A DNA stretch of 64,000 nt from Saccharibacillus brassicae. Lineage in GTDB: Bacteria > Bacillota > Bacilli > Paenibacillales > Paenibacillaceae. This document shows positions 46,575-55,460 of the stretch, piece after piece. Where the stretch lies: assembly GCF_006542275.1 (NCBI RefSeq), contig NZ_CP041217.1, positions 2,961,501 to 3,025,500 on the forward strand, given 5' to 3'. A program made the translations under genes and the position numbers. Under the pieces are notes generated by a model, which saw only the letters and a list, made by a program, of their open reading frames with translations, made no database searches and was not told the origin of the DNA. Positions within the stretch are counted from its first letter, which is position 1, and every line of letters starts with the position of its first letter.

Positions 46575-46820
46575 GTTTTAATCCAATTTGACTAGACCCG
46601 CTTCGGAACGTAAAGGTTTGTCCGATTTCTCAAGCAATCCCAATTGACTCGGACAAACCTGCTCCAAAACGCAAAAAGGTTTACCCGATTTCTGAAGCAA
46701 TCCCAATCAATTCACGCAAACCCGCTTCGGAACGTAAAGGTTTGCCCGATTTCTCAAGCGATTCCAAACGACTCACGCAAACCCGCTCCAAAACGCAAAG
46801 GTTTGCCCGATTTCCGACTT
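46575..46820. repeat. Tandem array of 60-64 bp units, each a stem-loop
   Basis: GGTTTG/A starts units at 46615, 46679, 46739 and 46800 (last one partial), preceded by a partial unit. Each unit pairs AGGTTTGYCCGA with TCGGACAAACCT or a variant across about 24 bases. Units vary, so it is not a CRISPR. An 80-codon open frame here is not accepted. Confidence 0.85.
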
Positions 46821-46848
46821 CACCCGATTTCCGGCAGCCACATCACAC

Positions 46849-47042
46849 AAAATGCTGCCTTTACGACAACATTTTCGCCCTAAATCAGCTCGAAAATCGA
46901 AAATGTTGCTTTTAAGACAACATTTTCGCCGAATACGAAGCGAATGAGCGCAATCATGCCGAAAATGCTGCCTTTTTGATCACATTATTCGTCTAACTGT
47001 TGTTTTTCGCTCGAAATGTTGACCTAATGACAACATTCATTC
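46849..47042. repeat. Four AAATGTTG...CAACATTTT dyads
   Basis: Copies at about 46849-46877, 46899-46928, 46961-46991 and 47013-47042; centres 51, 62 and 51 bases apart. Same family as the array at 4748-5000. The second copy is a full inverted repeat, AAAATGTTG/CAACATTTT. Confidence 0.8.
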
Positions 47043-47055
47043 CGGCGAACGCACG

Positions 47056-47208
47056 ACATCGACGCCGACACCGACGCCGACATCGACGCCGACACCGACG
47101 CCGACATCGACGCCGACACCGACGCCGACACCGACATCGACGCCGCCACACATACCGACGCCGCCACCGCCACCACCGACGCCGCCACACATACCGACAT
47201 CGGCTCCC
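47056..47208. repeat. CGACGCCGACAC/CGACATCGACGC repeat before the tubulin-like gene
   Basis: About 150 bases of 6-base periodic sequence (CGACRYCGACGC), turning into CCGCCACACATACCGACG units at the end. It opens long frames on both strands, but the real ribosome site and ATG of the next gene lie downstream at 47276-47291. Confidence 0.9.
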
Positions 47209-47290
47209 GTCATCCTATCCGCCATTGCACCGAATCGGCTTTCCGCGAAGCAGCACAAGCGCGAAAGCCGCATCCCGAAAGGAGCTTTTC

Positions 47291-50200
47291 ATGAAACCGA
47301 TCGTAAGAGAACATATCCAGCAGCTCGACGTCTCGCTCGGAGGCGGGATCGTCAGCGAGAAGATCCGCGTCGATACCATCGACAATCCGATGCTGATCAT
47401 CGGACTCGGCGGCACGGGCATCGATGCCCTGCTGCGCCTCAAGTACCAGATCAACCGCCGCTTCAAACTGCCGGCCGATCCGGTCTCCAAGAAGAAGATG
47501 GAGAAGCCGTCCAACGTCGAATTCCTCGCCTTCGAGACGAATGAGCAGGACCGCGGCAAGCGCTACAAAGGCATCGGGCTGGACCCGATCAACGAATTCG
47601 TGCTGCTCGCCAACGCCGAGATCGGCGGACTGCTGCAGAACCGCAGCATTCTGGAGCCGTATATCACCGAATGGCTGTCGCCGGAACTCAGCATCACCGA
47701 CGGCATGAACGGCGCGGCCGGCGTGCGCCAGGCAGGGCGCCTGCTGCTGTTCACGAAGATCAACCAGGTCGTGCAGGCGATCGACAAGAAGATCAAGACG
47801 CTGTCCGTGGGCACGAACAAGAAGCTCACCGTGTTCCTGCTGACCGGACTGTCCGGCGGTACGGGCAGCGGCTCGTTCCTCGACATTTCGTATATCATCC
47901 GCGGGCTGGTCGAACGCGACCACGGCGCGGCCGGCGTCGACCGCCTCAACATGCTGGGCTACCTGTTCACGCCGGACGTCAACCTGTCGAACAAAAGCCT
48001 CAGCGAGCACACGCGCGAATACGTCCGCAAAAACGGCTACGCCGCGCTCAAAGAACTGGATTACTGGATGAACGTCGATGCGCGCGGGGAGCGGTTCAAG
48101 CAGCAGTACGGCAGCATTCTGACCGTCAACTCGCCGCTGCCGCCTTTTAACCTTTGCCATCTGATCTCCGCGACCAACACCGAAGGCAAGCTGCTGGAGA
48201 ATGCGTACGATTACTGCATGAACGTGACGGCCGAGAACATCACCAACTTTATGGCCAGCGAGGAAAAAGCGTCGGGCGAAGAGTTCGCGATCCACGATTA
48301 CATCAGCAACATCCGGACGAACATCGCGCAGATGACCAAAGCCTATCCGGCGAACTACGACTACAACATCATCGGCGCCTCGTCGGCGGTGCTTCCGATC
48401 GAAGAGATGACGACGTATCTGGCGTACCGCCTGTTCCAGAAGATGGAGAAAATGTTCCAGCACGCGCCGAACCAGGAAGAGATCGAACGCTTTGCGCAGA
48501 AGCTTGCGCTTGACCCGGATTCGATGCTCAAAACGTTCGAGTCGAGAGTGCCGGAACCGATTCCGGGCTACCAGAACAGCGAACGCCTCAGCTACGCCAA
48601 CGTGATCAAAATGCAAAGCGTGAGCATGGACGCCGAGCTGGAGCAGACGTTCCTGACGCGGGCGCGCGAAGAATACATCAAGATGAAGAAACAGCTGCCG
48701 GGCGAGATGCTGGAACGTTTTTCCGAACAGATCCGCCGTGCTTTCCTGAGCCCGGAACAGGGTCCGTTCTACGTATCGCGCCTCATTTATACGGAAAAAG
48801 GCTTCTCCCTGCTCAAAATGCTTCAGGCGTACATCGAGAACCTGCGCGAGTCGCTGCTGCGTATTCCACGCGACATCGAAGCGGCCGAAGAGCAGGCGAA
48901 CGAGCGTCTGGGCGACGCGAAGAGCGCGCTCATTTCCCGGGACAAGAAGAAGAACGCCTATATCGAAGCCAAAATGAACGAATACTGGCTGCGGGCCGAC
49001 ATCGAGCGCACCGAGCAGATGATCGAGTTCTACGAAGATTTCTACGAGCTGCTGAACCGGGAAAACAACCGGATCTACGGCGTGTTTACCGAGATCCTGA
49101 ACGCGCTGAGCTCCATCTTCGAACGCAACGGCGAGATTCTGACGCGCGGCGACGAGCAGGTGGACCACAAAGGCAACAAAACGTATTACTGGAACGTGGT
49201 CAGCGTGCCGGACATCTCCAAAGTCGTGGGCAATATTATGGAAAAACGCGACGTGGACGACCTCATCCGCGATTTCTCGCAGGAGCTGGTCGACCACTCG
49301 GACCGCTGGATCAAAGAGCAGGAAGTCGATATCGTCGGTTCGATCTCGGACTTCCTGACGAGCAAATTCGGCGATCTGATCACGCAGTCGATGGAAGATT
49401 TCCTGCGCATGAAGTTCGGCGAAGACGAGTCGATCGAGAAGTTCGTCGAGCGTAACATCGCGGGCAAGCTGGACGAGGAAGCGATCCCGGTCTTCCATTT
49501 GAGCAACAGCTCCGGCAATCTGCATTTCCCTTCGTGGGGCTTCGTGTCCGTGCCGGTTCAGGCGCCGGGCATCCTCAAGGGCATCCGCAACTACCAGGAG
49601 AACGCGATCGGCAAATCGAACTTTACGGTCAAGGAAAGCCAGGTGAAGAACCGGATTTTCTGGCTCAACACGCGCAACGGGGTGCCGCTGTTCGTCTATA
49701 CGCCGCTGAAGGTATATGAAGAAAACTACGAACGGACCATCCTCGGCAAAGAAGGCGTCGGACGCCATCTGGTGCAGACGGAACGCGACAACTGGACGTA
49801 TCTGCCGTCGCCGATTCCGCAGCAGTCGTGGGGAGACGTGTACGATAACGGCCGGGTCAAAGACTACAACGGACGCGTTCGCAGCGAGTTCGACCGGGCG
49901 CGCCAGTACGGAGTCATCGTGGAAAAAGACGCCGATCAGACGACCAGCAGCCGCTATTCCGTCGTCACGACGGTGTCGTTCGATCTGTTCGCGTCGCTCG
50001 CCGGCTTCGATATGCAGCTGCAAAGCGCCAAGCCGAACCTCGGCGAAGTGAAGCGCGCGCACGCCGAACTCAAGCGCCTGCTGAGCGAAGGCATCGGCCG
50101 GGAGTCGGTCAAGGACATTTTCGGCAGCATCAACGAAGATCTGGCCAAAGAAAACCTGATCCGTTCGCCGGAGCAGATCCGCCGCGTGCGCGAAGAACTG

Positions 50201-50680
50201 GCGAAGTACGAGACGATCCAGGCCAAATTGTCCGAACTGGAATCGCTGCTGTCGCAGCATGCCGGCGAAGAGAAACTGCTGGATCAATACATCGAAGCGC
50301 TCTACACCGAGACGATTGTCAAAAAAGGCGCGCTGTACGTCTATGACCGCGAAGAGGACGAAGAAAGCTGGGAGCCGTTCGTCAATCTGATGAAGAGCCG
50401 CAGCTATCCGCATTTCGAGATCTATGACGGGTTCCGTTCGCTCGGCGACCGGCAGCGGCAGACGCTGCTGCGCAAAGCGTCCCGCCGCTCGAACGAGCTG
50501 ACCGCTTCGGAAGACGTCTCGCTGCTGGTCGGCAAGCTGGACGAACTGTATACGACGTTCATCGAAGCGCGGCAGCAGCTGGAATACGAGAAAATGGAAC
50601 TCGTGAACGGCGAAGAAGCGTACCGCTTCTATCAAGAGACCGCGGCCAAGCTGAACGAGCTGCGCAAAAGGTTGAGATAA
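47291..50680 (+). CDS. Large tubulin-like GTPase
   Basis: 1129-aa cytoplasmic protein; ATG 47291 with GAAAGGAG before it. The first 350 residues have the tubulin/FtsZ nucleotide-binding layout: LIIGLGGTGIDALLRL near residue 35 and the phosphate loop GGTGSGS at 189-195 within LTGLSGGTGSGSFLD. The long remainder is mostly charged helix with likely coiled coils (about 420-660 and 900-1110). Such giant tubulin-like proteins (Pfam Tubulin_2 type) are known in bacteria but poorly characterised; FtsZ and TubZ are only about 400 aa. GTP binding and filament formation are inferred. The next gene starts one base after the stop, so both products are surely made together. Confidence 0.9.
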   Translation: MKPIVREHIQQLDVSLGGGIVSEKIRVDTIDNPMLIIGLGGTGIDALLRLKYQINRRFKLPADPVSKKKMEKPSNVEFLAFETNEQDRGKRYKGIGLDPINEFVLLANAEIGGLLQNRSILEPYITEWLSPELSITDGMNGAAGVRQAGRLLLFTKINQVVQAIDKKIKTLSVGTNKKLTVFLLTGLSGGTGSGSFLDISYIIRGLVERDHGAAGVDRLNMLGYLFTPDVNLSNKSLSEHTREYVRKNGYAALKELDYWMNVDARGERFKQQYGSILTVNSPLPPFNLCHLISATNTEGKLLENAYDYCMNVTAENITNFMASEEKASGEEFAIHDYISNIRTNIAQMTKAYPANYDYNIIGASSAVLPIEEMTTYLAYRLFQKMEKMFQHAPNQEEIERFAQKLALDPDSMLKTFESRVPEPIPGYQNSERLSYANVIKMQSVSMDAELEQTFLTRAREEYIKMKKQLPGEMLERFSEQIRRAFLSPEQGPFYVSRLIYTEKGFSLLKMLQAYIENLRESLLRIPRDIEAAEEQANERLGDAKSALISRDKKKNAYIEAKMNEYWLRADIERTEQMIEFYEDFYELLNRENNRIYGVFTEILNALSSIFERNGEILTRGDEQVDHKGNKTYYWNVVSVPDISKVVGNIMEKRDVDDLIRDFSQELVDHSDRWIKEQEVDIVGSISDFLTSKFGDLITQSMEDFLRMKFGEDESIEKFVERNIAGKLDEEAIPVFHLSNSSGNLHFPSWGFVSVPVQAPGILKGIRNYQENAIGKSNFTVKESQVKNRIFWLNTRNGVPLFVYTPLKVYEENYERTILGKEGVGRHLVQTERDNWTYLPSPIPQQSWGDVYDNGRVKDYNGRVRSEFDRARQYGVIVEKDADQTTSSRYSVVTTVSFDLFASLAGFDMQLQSAKPNLGEVKRAHAELKRLLSEGIGRESVKDIFGSINEDLAKENLIRSPEQIRRVREELAKYETIQAKLSELESLLSQHAGEEKLLDQYIEALYTETIVKKGALYVYDREEDEESWEPFVNLMKSRSYPHFEIYDGFRSLGDRQRQTLLRKASRRSNELTASEDVSLLVGKLDELYTTFIEARQQLEYEKMELVNGEEAYRFYQETAAKLNELRKRLR

Positions 50681-50681
50681 C

Positions 50682-53165
50682 ATGAACGAGCTGCTGGAGC
50701 AATTCGCCGCCGCTTACGCGGCGCGGGAAGAAGGGCTTCCGGGCTTCGCGGAAGGGAGGAGCGGCCTGCATTATCCGGCCGCTTTCCTGTTTGTCGGGGA
50801 CCGGGCAGCCGAAGCGGCGTCGGCCTTGACCGAGCTGAACGGCGGCAAATACGACAACGCGGCGGGCATCGCCTATTTCCACGTCGCTTCGTCCGCGCTG
50901 CCGGAAGACGGACTGGACCGCCACCGCCAGGCGGTGCGTTTTCGCTGGGACGCCTTCGGCGGGCGCGGCGCGGAAGAGAACACGCTGCGCCGCGACACGC
51001 ACCGGGCCTTCGTCAATTCGAAGGCGGACCATCTGTACGAACTGAACCGCGCGCTGCGCCGCTCTAGCCGCATGCTGTCCGAGAGCGGCCGGCTGTTCGC
51101 CTCGTTCGACCGGCTGCATCTGTCGGTCGTGACGCATGCCGACGACGCCATGAACGTGCTGACGCCGGAGATCTCGCTGCTGGCCGGCGCGGTGTTCGGG
51201 CAGTCGTTCAAGTCCGTGCAGACGGATCTGTACGTGCTCGTCAGCGATCAGGAGCAGTCCGATTCTTTCGGCTATTCCAGTTCGGTCGGGGTGTCGTTCC
51301 TGCGGGAACTGGATTATGTCCAGCGTCCGGAATACGCATTCTCCGCGCCGCTTCAAGTGACCGAGAACCGGCTGACGATCGACGTGAACCACGCGCCGTC
51401 GCCGCTGTTCGATCTCGTCTACCTGCTGTCGGACAAAAACGAGCGCGGCATCGCCGCGCCGGGCGGCCTGCGCGGTGGATACGAGATCATCTGCCACGCG
51501 CATCTGCTCAAGAACCGCCGCCGCGACCACGGGGCGCCGGGCAGCGCCGCGGCTCTGGAAGAGCAGCCGCTGGAAGGGCTGAAGACCGGCGCCGGCCAGT
51601 ACAACAATTCGTCGTTCAAAAGCGGCTTGTCGGACGAGTCCGGCCGCCGCGGCCTCGCTTCCGGCGGCTTCGCCCGGGTAACCCGGCCGGACCGCTCGAT
51701 CGCGCTGGCCGTGCTGTACCATTTCGCGCGCGGCCTGAACCGCCGCATGCGGGAGATTCCCGAGACGCCGGCGGCCGAGCAGCTGTCGCGCCTCGAACTG
51801 GACCGCCCGCATATGCGCGAGCGGGCGGAACGCCTCGCGCCGGACGAAGGCCGGCTTGAGGACATGAACGGCATCATGAGTTCGTCCGCGTCGTACTCGT
51901 CGATTCGGCGCCTGACGCTGGCGGAAGCGGAAGAGACGCTGTTCGGCTCGGCCGCGGAGAGCTTTTTCCGCGGCAATTTCGAGGCGGAAGCGCAGCGGCG
52001 CCTGGCCGAAGCCGATATCGGCCGGGGCCTGCGGCAGTATGCCGAGCAGGCCGCGGCGGAAGACGCGCGGCACGGGCTGTACCGGATCGCCGCCTGGAGC
52101 GATTCGTCGGAATCCGCGAACGCCGCGCCGACGGCGCTGCTTGCGCAGATGCGCGAAGCGATGCTGGAGCGCGAAGGCGCCCGCGAAGAGCTGGACCGGC
52201 TCTACGGCGGTCTCGTCGAAGAGCAGCCGCACAAAAAGGCGCTGCTGCGCGACAGCCAGAACGTGCGCAACTTCGTCCGCTACTTCTTCGAGCACGTCTA
52301 CGGCCTCAAGCTGCGCATCCTGCGCCTGGAGATGGAGATCGAGCTGTACCGGCGCTACGAAGACGCGCTGTCCGAGCTGCATGTGCGCTATAAGGCGATG
52401 ATTCGCCGCGTGGAGCAGCTGGAAGAACGGCTGCGCCGCGCCGCGGAATACAGCGCCCGCAGCGCCGACGATTACATCGGCCAGAACCTGATGCCGTATT
52501 ACGAGCGCGTCGTCGACGGCCTGATGCGCGACGCGGAAGACCGCCGCGGCCGCGACCATTACTTCGAGGAGCGCCGCCTCGGCGACCTCGCCGCGCTGAT
52601 CGCGGACCGTCCGGAGGACGGGGCCGGGGCGGCCGGAACGGGCGCGGGGCCGGACGCGGGAATGAGCGCGGGCGAGCACCGGCTGCTTCAGCGGCTGGCG
52701 GAGCTGTGCACCCGCGAGCTGCTGGGCGCGGAACCGCTCGTACAGACCTACGAGCAGGAACTGCTGCGCCGCGCGAACGTCGCCGTCGAATACGAGAACC
52801 GCGAGACGATGACCAAGGAAGATTTGTTCCGCATCCTCTACCGGAAGCTGGAAGAACGCGCGGCGATCAACCTGCGGCTGTTCGACTACACCCAGGAACA
52901 CCGCCACGAAGAAAAGTATTTTTTCGGCGACGGCAACGGCGAATTCATGCGCTATGCGCTGAACGAGGAAGAGACGTCGCGGATCTACCGCGTCGGCTAC
53001 GTCCACGAACGCCGCAGCGACGGCGTCGAGAAGCTGAACCTGATGGGCGGCTTCCATATCGAAGATTTGATGTACTACCGTAACGGCCGCGTCTATTACG
53101 ACGCTTACGTAAAAGCAGGCTACCTGTTCCACGCGATTGATTCCGAGCGCCTGCCGGAGATTTGA
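50682..53165 (+). CDS. 827-aa partner of the tubulin-like protein, unknown
   Basis: ATG one base after the tubulin-like stop (TAACATG), hence translational coupling. Residues 1-290 are mixed alpha/beta with FLFVGDRAAEAASALTEL and LLAGAVFGQSFKSVQTDLYVL, reminiscent of a second tubulin-like or Rossmann fold without a glycine-rich loop. Residues 350-700 are dense, Arg/Glu-rich helix, probably coiled coil (KLRILRLEMEIELYRRYEDA). The C-terminus is a short alpha/beta domain. No catalytic motif recognised. A role as adaptor, regulator or co-polymer of the tubulin-like GTPase is the simplest reading. Confidence 0.8.
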   Translation: MNELLEQFAAAYAAREEGLPGFAEGRSGLHYPAAFLFVGDRAAEAASALTELNGGKYDNAAGIAYFHVASSALPEDGLDRHRQAVRFRWDAFGGRGAEENTLRRDTHRAFVNSKADHLYELNRALRRSSRMLSESGRLFASFDRLHLSVVTHADDAMNVLTPEISLLAGAVFGQSFKSVQTDLYVLVSDQEQSDSFGYSSSVGVSFLRELDYVQRPEYAFSAPLQVTENRLTIDVNHAPSPLFDLVYLLSDKNERGIAAPGGLRGGYEIICHAHLLKNRRRDHGAPGSAAALEEQPLEGLKTGAGQYNNSSFKSGLSDESGRRGLASGGFARVTRPDRSIALAVLYHFARGLNRRMREIPETPAAEQLSRLELDRPHMRERAERLAPDEGRLEDMNGIMSSSASYSSIRRLTLAEAEETLFGSAAESFFRGNFEAEAQRRLAEADIGRGLRQYAEQAAAEDARHGLYRIAAWSDSSESANAAPTALLAQMREAMLEREGAREELDRLYGGLVEEQPHKKALLRDSQNVRNFVRYFFEHVYGLKLRILRLEMEIELYRRYEDALSELHVRYKAMIRRVEQLEERLRRAAEYSARSADDYIGQNLMPYYERVVDGLMRDAEDRRGRDHYFEERRLGDLAALIADRPEDGAGAAGTGAGPDAGMSAGEHRLLQRLAELCTRELLGAEPLVQTYEQELLRRANVAVEYENRETMTKEDLFRILYRKLEERAAINLRLFDYTQEHRHEEKYFFGDGNGEFMRYALNEEETSRIYRVGYVHERRSDGVEKLNLMGGFHIEDLMYYRNGRVYYDAYVKAGYLFHAIDSERLPEI

Positions 53166-53170
53166 GCGGA

Positions 53171-53219
53171 GGTTTAGGGTTGGTTAGGGTCGGCTAGGGT
53201 CGGTTAGGGTCGGTCTGGG
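53171..53219. repeat. Five 10-bp CGGTTAGGGT units
   Basis: Begins six bases after the stop codon. GGG runs on a 10-base period give a possible G-quadruplex on the plus strand. Confidence 0.9.
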
Positions 53220-53333
53220 GCGGAAAAGGCGAGCTTCGAGCCGAACGATTGCGCCTTACCGATTATCGCCGACCGATCTGCTTTTAATGGGACATTCTAC
53301 GTCGTGAAGTCGCTATATGTGCAAAGGAAGGCG

Positions 53334-53829
53334 CAAAATAAGTGCAGGAAAGCAGTTATTTTGCGCATTTCGACTGTTTGGAGCCAAATAGCTGCGCTGC
53401 GACATTTAATTTGCTGGATAGAAGTCTTTTTCGGCGGATCTGAAGGAAATAGTTGTATTCAAGCAGCTATTTTTGCGGAGACGTCGGCGAGAAGGAATTA
53501 GTTGTCGTGTCGCAACTATTTTCATGCAGACGCCAGATTGATTTTCATACAGGCGTCCAGTTAGAAAGGCAAGCAGCTGGCTTATAGACCTACCGGGTTT
53601 TAACAGCCGTTTCTTCGCAGGTCGCCGCAAGAAAACAAATAGCTGCACAAATCCAGCTAATCTACTCCTTTTAGCCGACTAAGATCGATTAGCTGCTTAA
53701 ATCTAGCTAATTGGGCGGATTTGAGCTTTTTTCGGCAAATGAGAGCGAAATAGCTGGATTCTCGCAATTATTCGCGCTTGTGAGACGTAGAGGAAGTGAA
53801 TAGCTGGATTTGAGCAGTTATTTCCCACC
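53334..53829. repeat. Array of eight AAATAGCTG...CAGCTATTT dyads
   Basis: Dyads start near 53334, 53385, 53445, 53494, 53634, 53687, 53745 and 53796. Steps are 51, 60, 49, then a gap, then 53, 58 and 51. Each is 30-34 bases, typically CAAAATAAGTGC...GCAGTTATTTTGCG. Open frames across it have no ribosome site. Confidence 0.8.
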
Positions 53830-53869
53830 TGACCGAATGCAAGACGCCGTTTCACGGCGCTGCAAGGGG

Positions 53870-53905
53870 CAAAGAGTAGAGAGTAGAGAGTAGAGAGAAA
53901 GAGAA
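53870..53905. repeat. GTAGAGA short tandem repeat
   Basis: Four copies of an 8- to 9-base AGAGAGTAG unit, running into a purine tract before the second VWA gene. Confidence 0.8.
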
Positions 53906-54040
53906 AAAGCGCAAACGGCGAGGCCTATGTGGCTGCGCCACCCGGAACTTATCCATTTGCCCGAACGGGTATTGGATAAAGTTGCGGCATATTGGATGAA
54001 GTTGCGGGAGAGTTTGCGGCATAAGAAGGGAGTGGGAAAG

Positions 54041-55315
54041 ATGCAGCGAAAAATCAATTGGCTTCTGCTGCTGTTGGCACTGGTCGGCGGGGGAGTCGGC
54101 TTCGCGATCGGGGAATGGCTGCTGAGCCGGTACGAAGGAGAAATGTCCAGCATTTTGCTGGTCGGCATTTATTTTGCGATCCTTGCTTTTTGCATAGGGC
54201 TTGGCTGTCTGGTCGCGGAGATGATCTCGCCGAAGCTGAACGGACGTTCGTGGAGGGAGCGCTACGCGGGCTTGTCGTGGAAAATGCTCGTTCCGGTGAC
54301 GCTGGCGGCTTTTCTGGCACTGGGTTCGCTGTTCGAGTTCGTGTACGAACTGGATCTGGGCGGAGCGAAGCGTATCAACGATATCGTGCTGGTGATCGAC
54401 AATTCGGAGAGCATGCTGACGACCGATCCGGGTAACCAGCGGTTTGCGGCTTCCAAAGATCTGATCGAGCGCATGGATGCCGAGAAGCGAGTGGCGGTCA
54501 TTACTTTTGACAATGTACCGCAGCTGATCCAGCCGTTTACTTCGGTCGCTACCGCAGCGGAGAAACAGCAGGTCTACGCCAAAATCGACGGAATCGAAGA
54601 CGCGATTTACGGAACGAACATTGCGGAAGCTTTGACGGAAACCATGAAGCAGATCCGTGAGCAGGGAGACTCGGGCAGCGGCTCGATGGTCATTCTGCTC
54701 TCGGACGGCGTTACCGAAACCGAAGTGGACGCCGTGTTGAACGATTATCGCAGCGAGCGGGTACCGGTCAATACGCTTGGGCTCGGTACGGAAGAAAAAG
54801 CCGACTTTGCCCTGCTGCGCGATGTTGCGGACAGCACCGGCGGCACCTACACCGACGTCGCCAACGCCAACCAGATCTCGCTGGCGTTCCAGGACATTTA
54901 CCGCAATCTCGACGACCATACGCTGCTGACCGAACGCACGGGGGCTCCGGCGGGCAGCACGTATTTGCAGGTGCTGCATATCGCGCTGATCCTGCTGATC
55001 GGGGCGGCGCTGGGGCTTGCGCTCGGCATTCTGTTCGACAACCGTTTTCTGGCCAAAAGCTTCGGGATCGGCGGCGCCGTGGCGGGTCTGGTCGCAGGCT
55101 TGATTCTGGAGTTCGGCCTGCAGGGCGATACGCTCGGCCATTCATCCGTGCGGCTGCTGGCGGTGCTGGCTTTGGCGACGATCATCGCGCTGTTCACGCT
55201 GGTCGTGCCGGTCAGCGAACCGCAGCGCCGCGAACGCGGCCGCAAAGGTCTGGGCACGACGAATCCTTCCGCGGGCCTGGGCAAACGTCCGGGCGATCGC
55301 AGCAGCGGTTTTTAA
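54041..55315 (+). CDS. Polytopic membrane protein with a VWA domain
   Basis: 424-aa membrane protein. ATG 54041 is preferred over an open frame from 53927 because GAAGGGAGTGGGAAAG precedes it. Three helices (about 6-26, 36-57, 84-106) are followed by a VWA domain (about 113-300) with MIDAS residues Asp120-Asn-Ser-Glu-Ser in VIDNSESM, the TNIAEALT Thr and LSDGV Asp, then three or four C-terminal helices (about 307-395). Layout resembles BatA/BatB-like membrane VWA proteins. The VWA domain probably faces outside like that of the first VWA protein, but topology is not certain. Likely part of the surrounding tubulin/GTPase locus. Confidence 0.88.
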   Translation: MQRKINWLLLLLALVGGGVGFAIGEWLLSRYEGEMSSILLVGIYFAILAFCIGLGCLVAEMISPKLNGRSWRERYAGLSWKMLVPVTLAAFLALGSLFEFVYELDLGGAKRINDIVLVIDNSESMLTTDPGNQRFAASKDLIERMDAEKRVAVITFDNVPQLIQPFTSVATAAEKQQVYAKIDGIEDAIYGTNIAEALTETMKQIREQGDSGSGSMVILLSDGVTETEVDAVLNDYRSERVPVNTLGLGTEEKADFALLRDVADSTGGTYTDVANANQISLAFQDIYRNLDDHTLLTERTGAPAGSTYLQVLHIALILLIGAALGLALGILFDNRFLAKSFGIGGAVAGLVAGLILEFGLQGDTLGHSSVRLLAVLALATIIALFTLVVPVSEPQRRERGRKGLGTTNPSAGLGKRPGDRSSGF

Positions 55316-55460
55316 AAAAAGAAAGCCGGCAGAGGGACGAACACACTTAGGCGCGAACGCCCGGCGGTTGACGGTAGGGTTGGACGGGTAAATATATTTC
55401 GAGTGATTCAATAGTATACGACCGAAATCATATACCCCAACCGGAGAGGAAGTAAAAATC

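Noticed and set aside
46575..46820. Possible CRISPR array
   Set aside because: Units of 60-64 bp diverge along their whole length, no invariant repeat with unique spacers, and no cas genes nearby.
47000..47290. N-terminal extension of the tubulin-like protein through the CGACGC repeat
   Set aside because: The extension is only Arg/His repeat and the GAAAGGAG site sits directly before the ATG at 47291.
53334..53829. Possible CRISPR-like or integron attC array
   Set aside because: Elements are degenerate dyads with alternating 50/60 spacing, no cassette genes, no integrase, no conserved core site.
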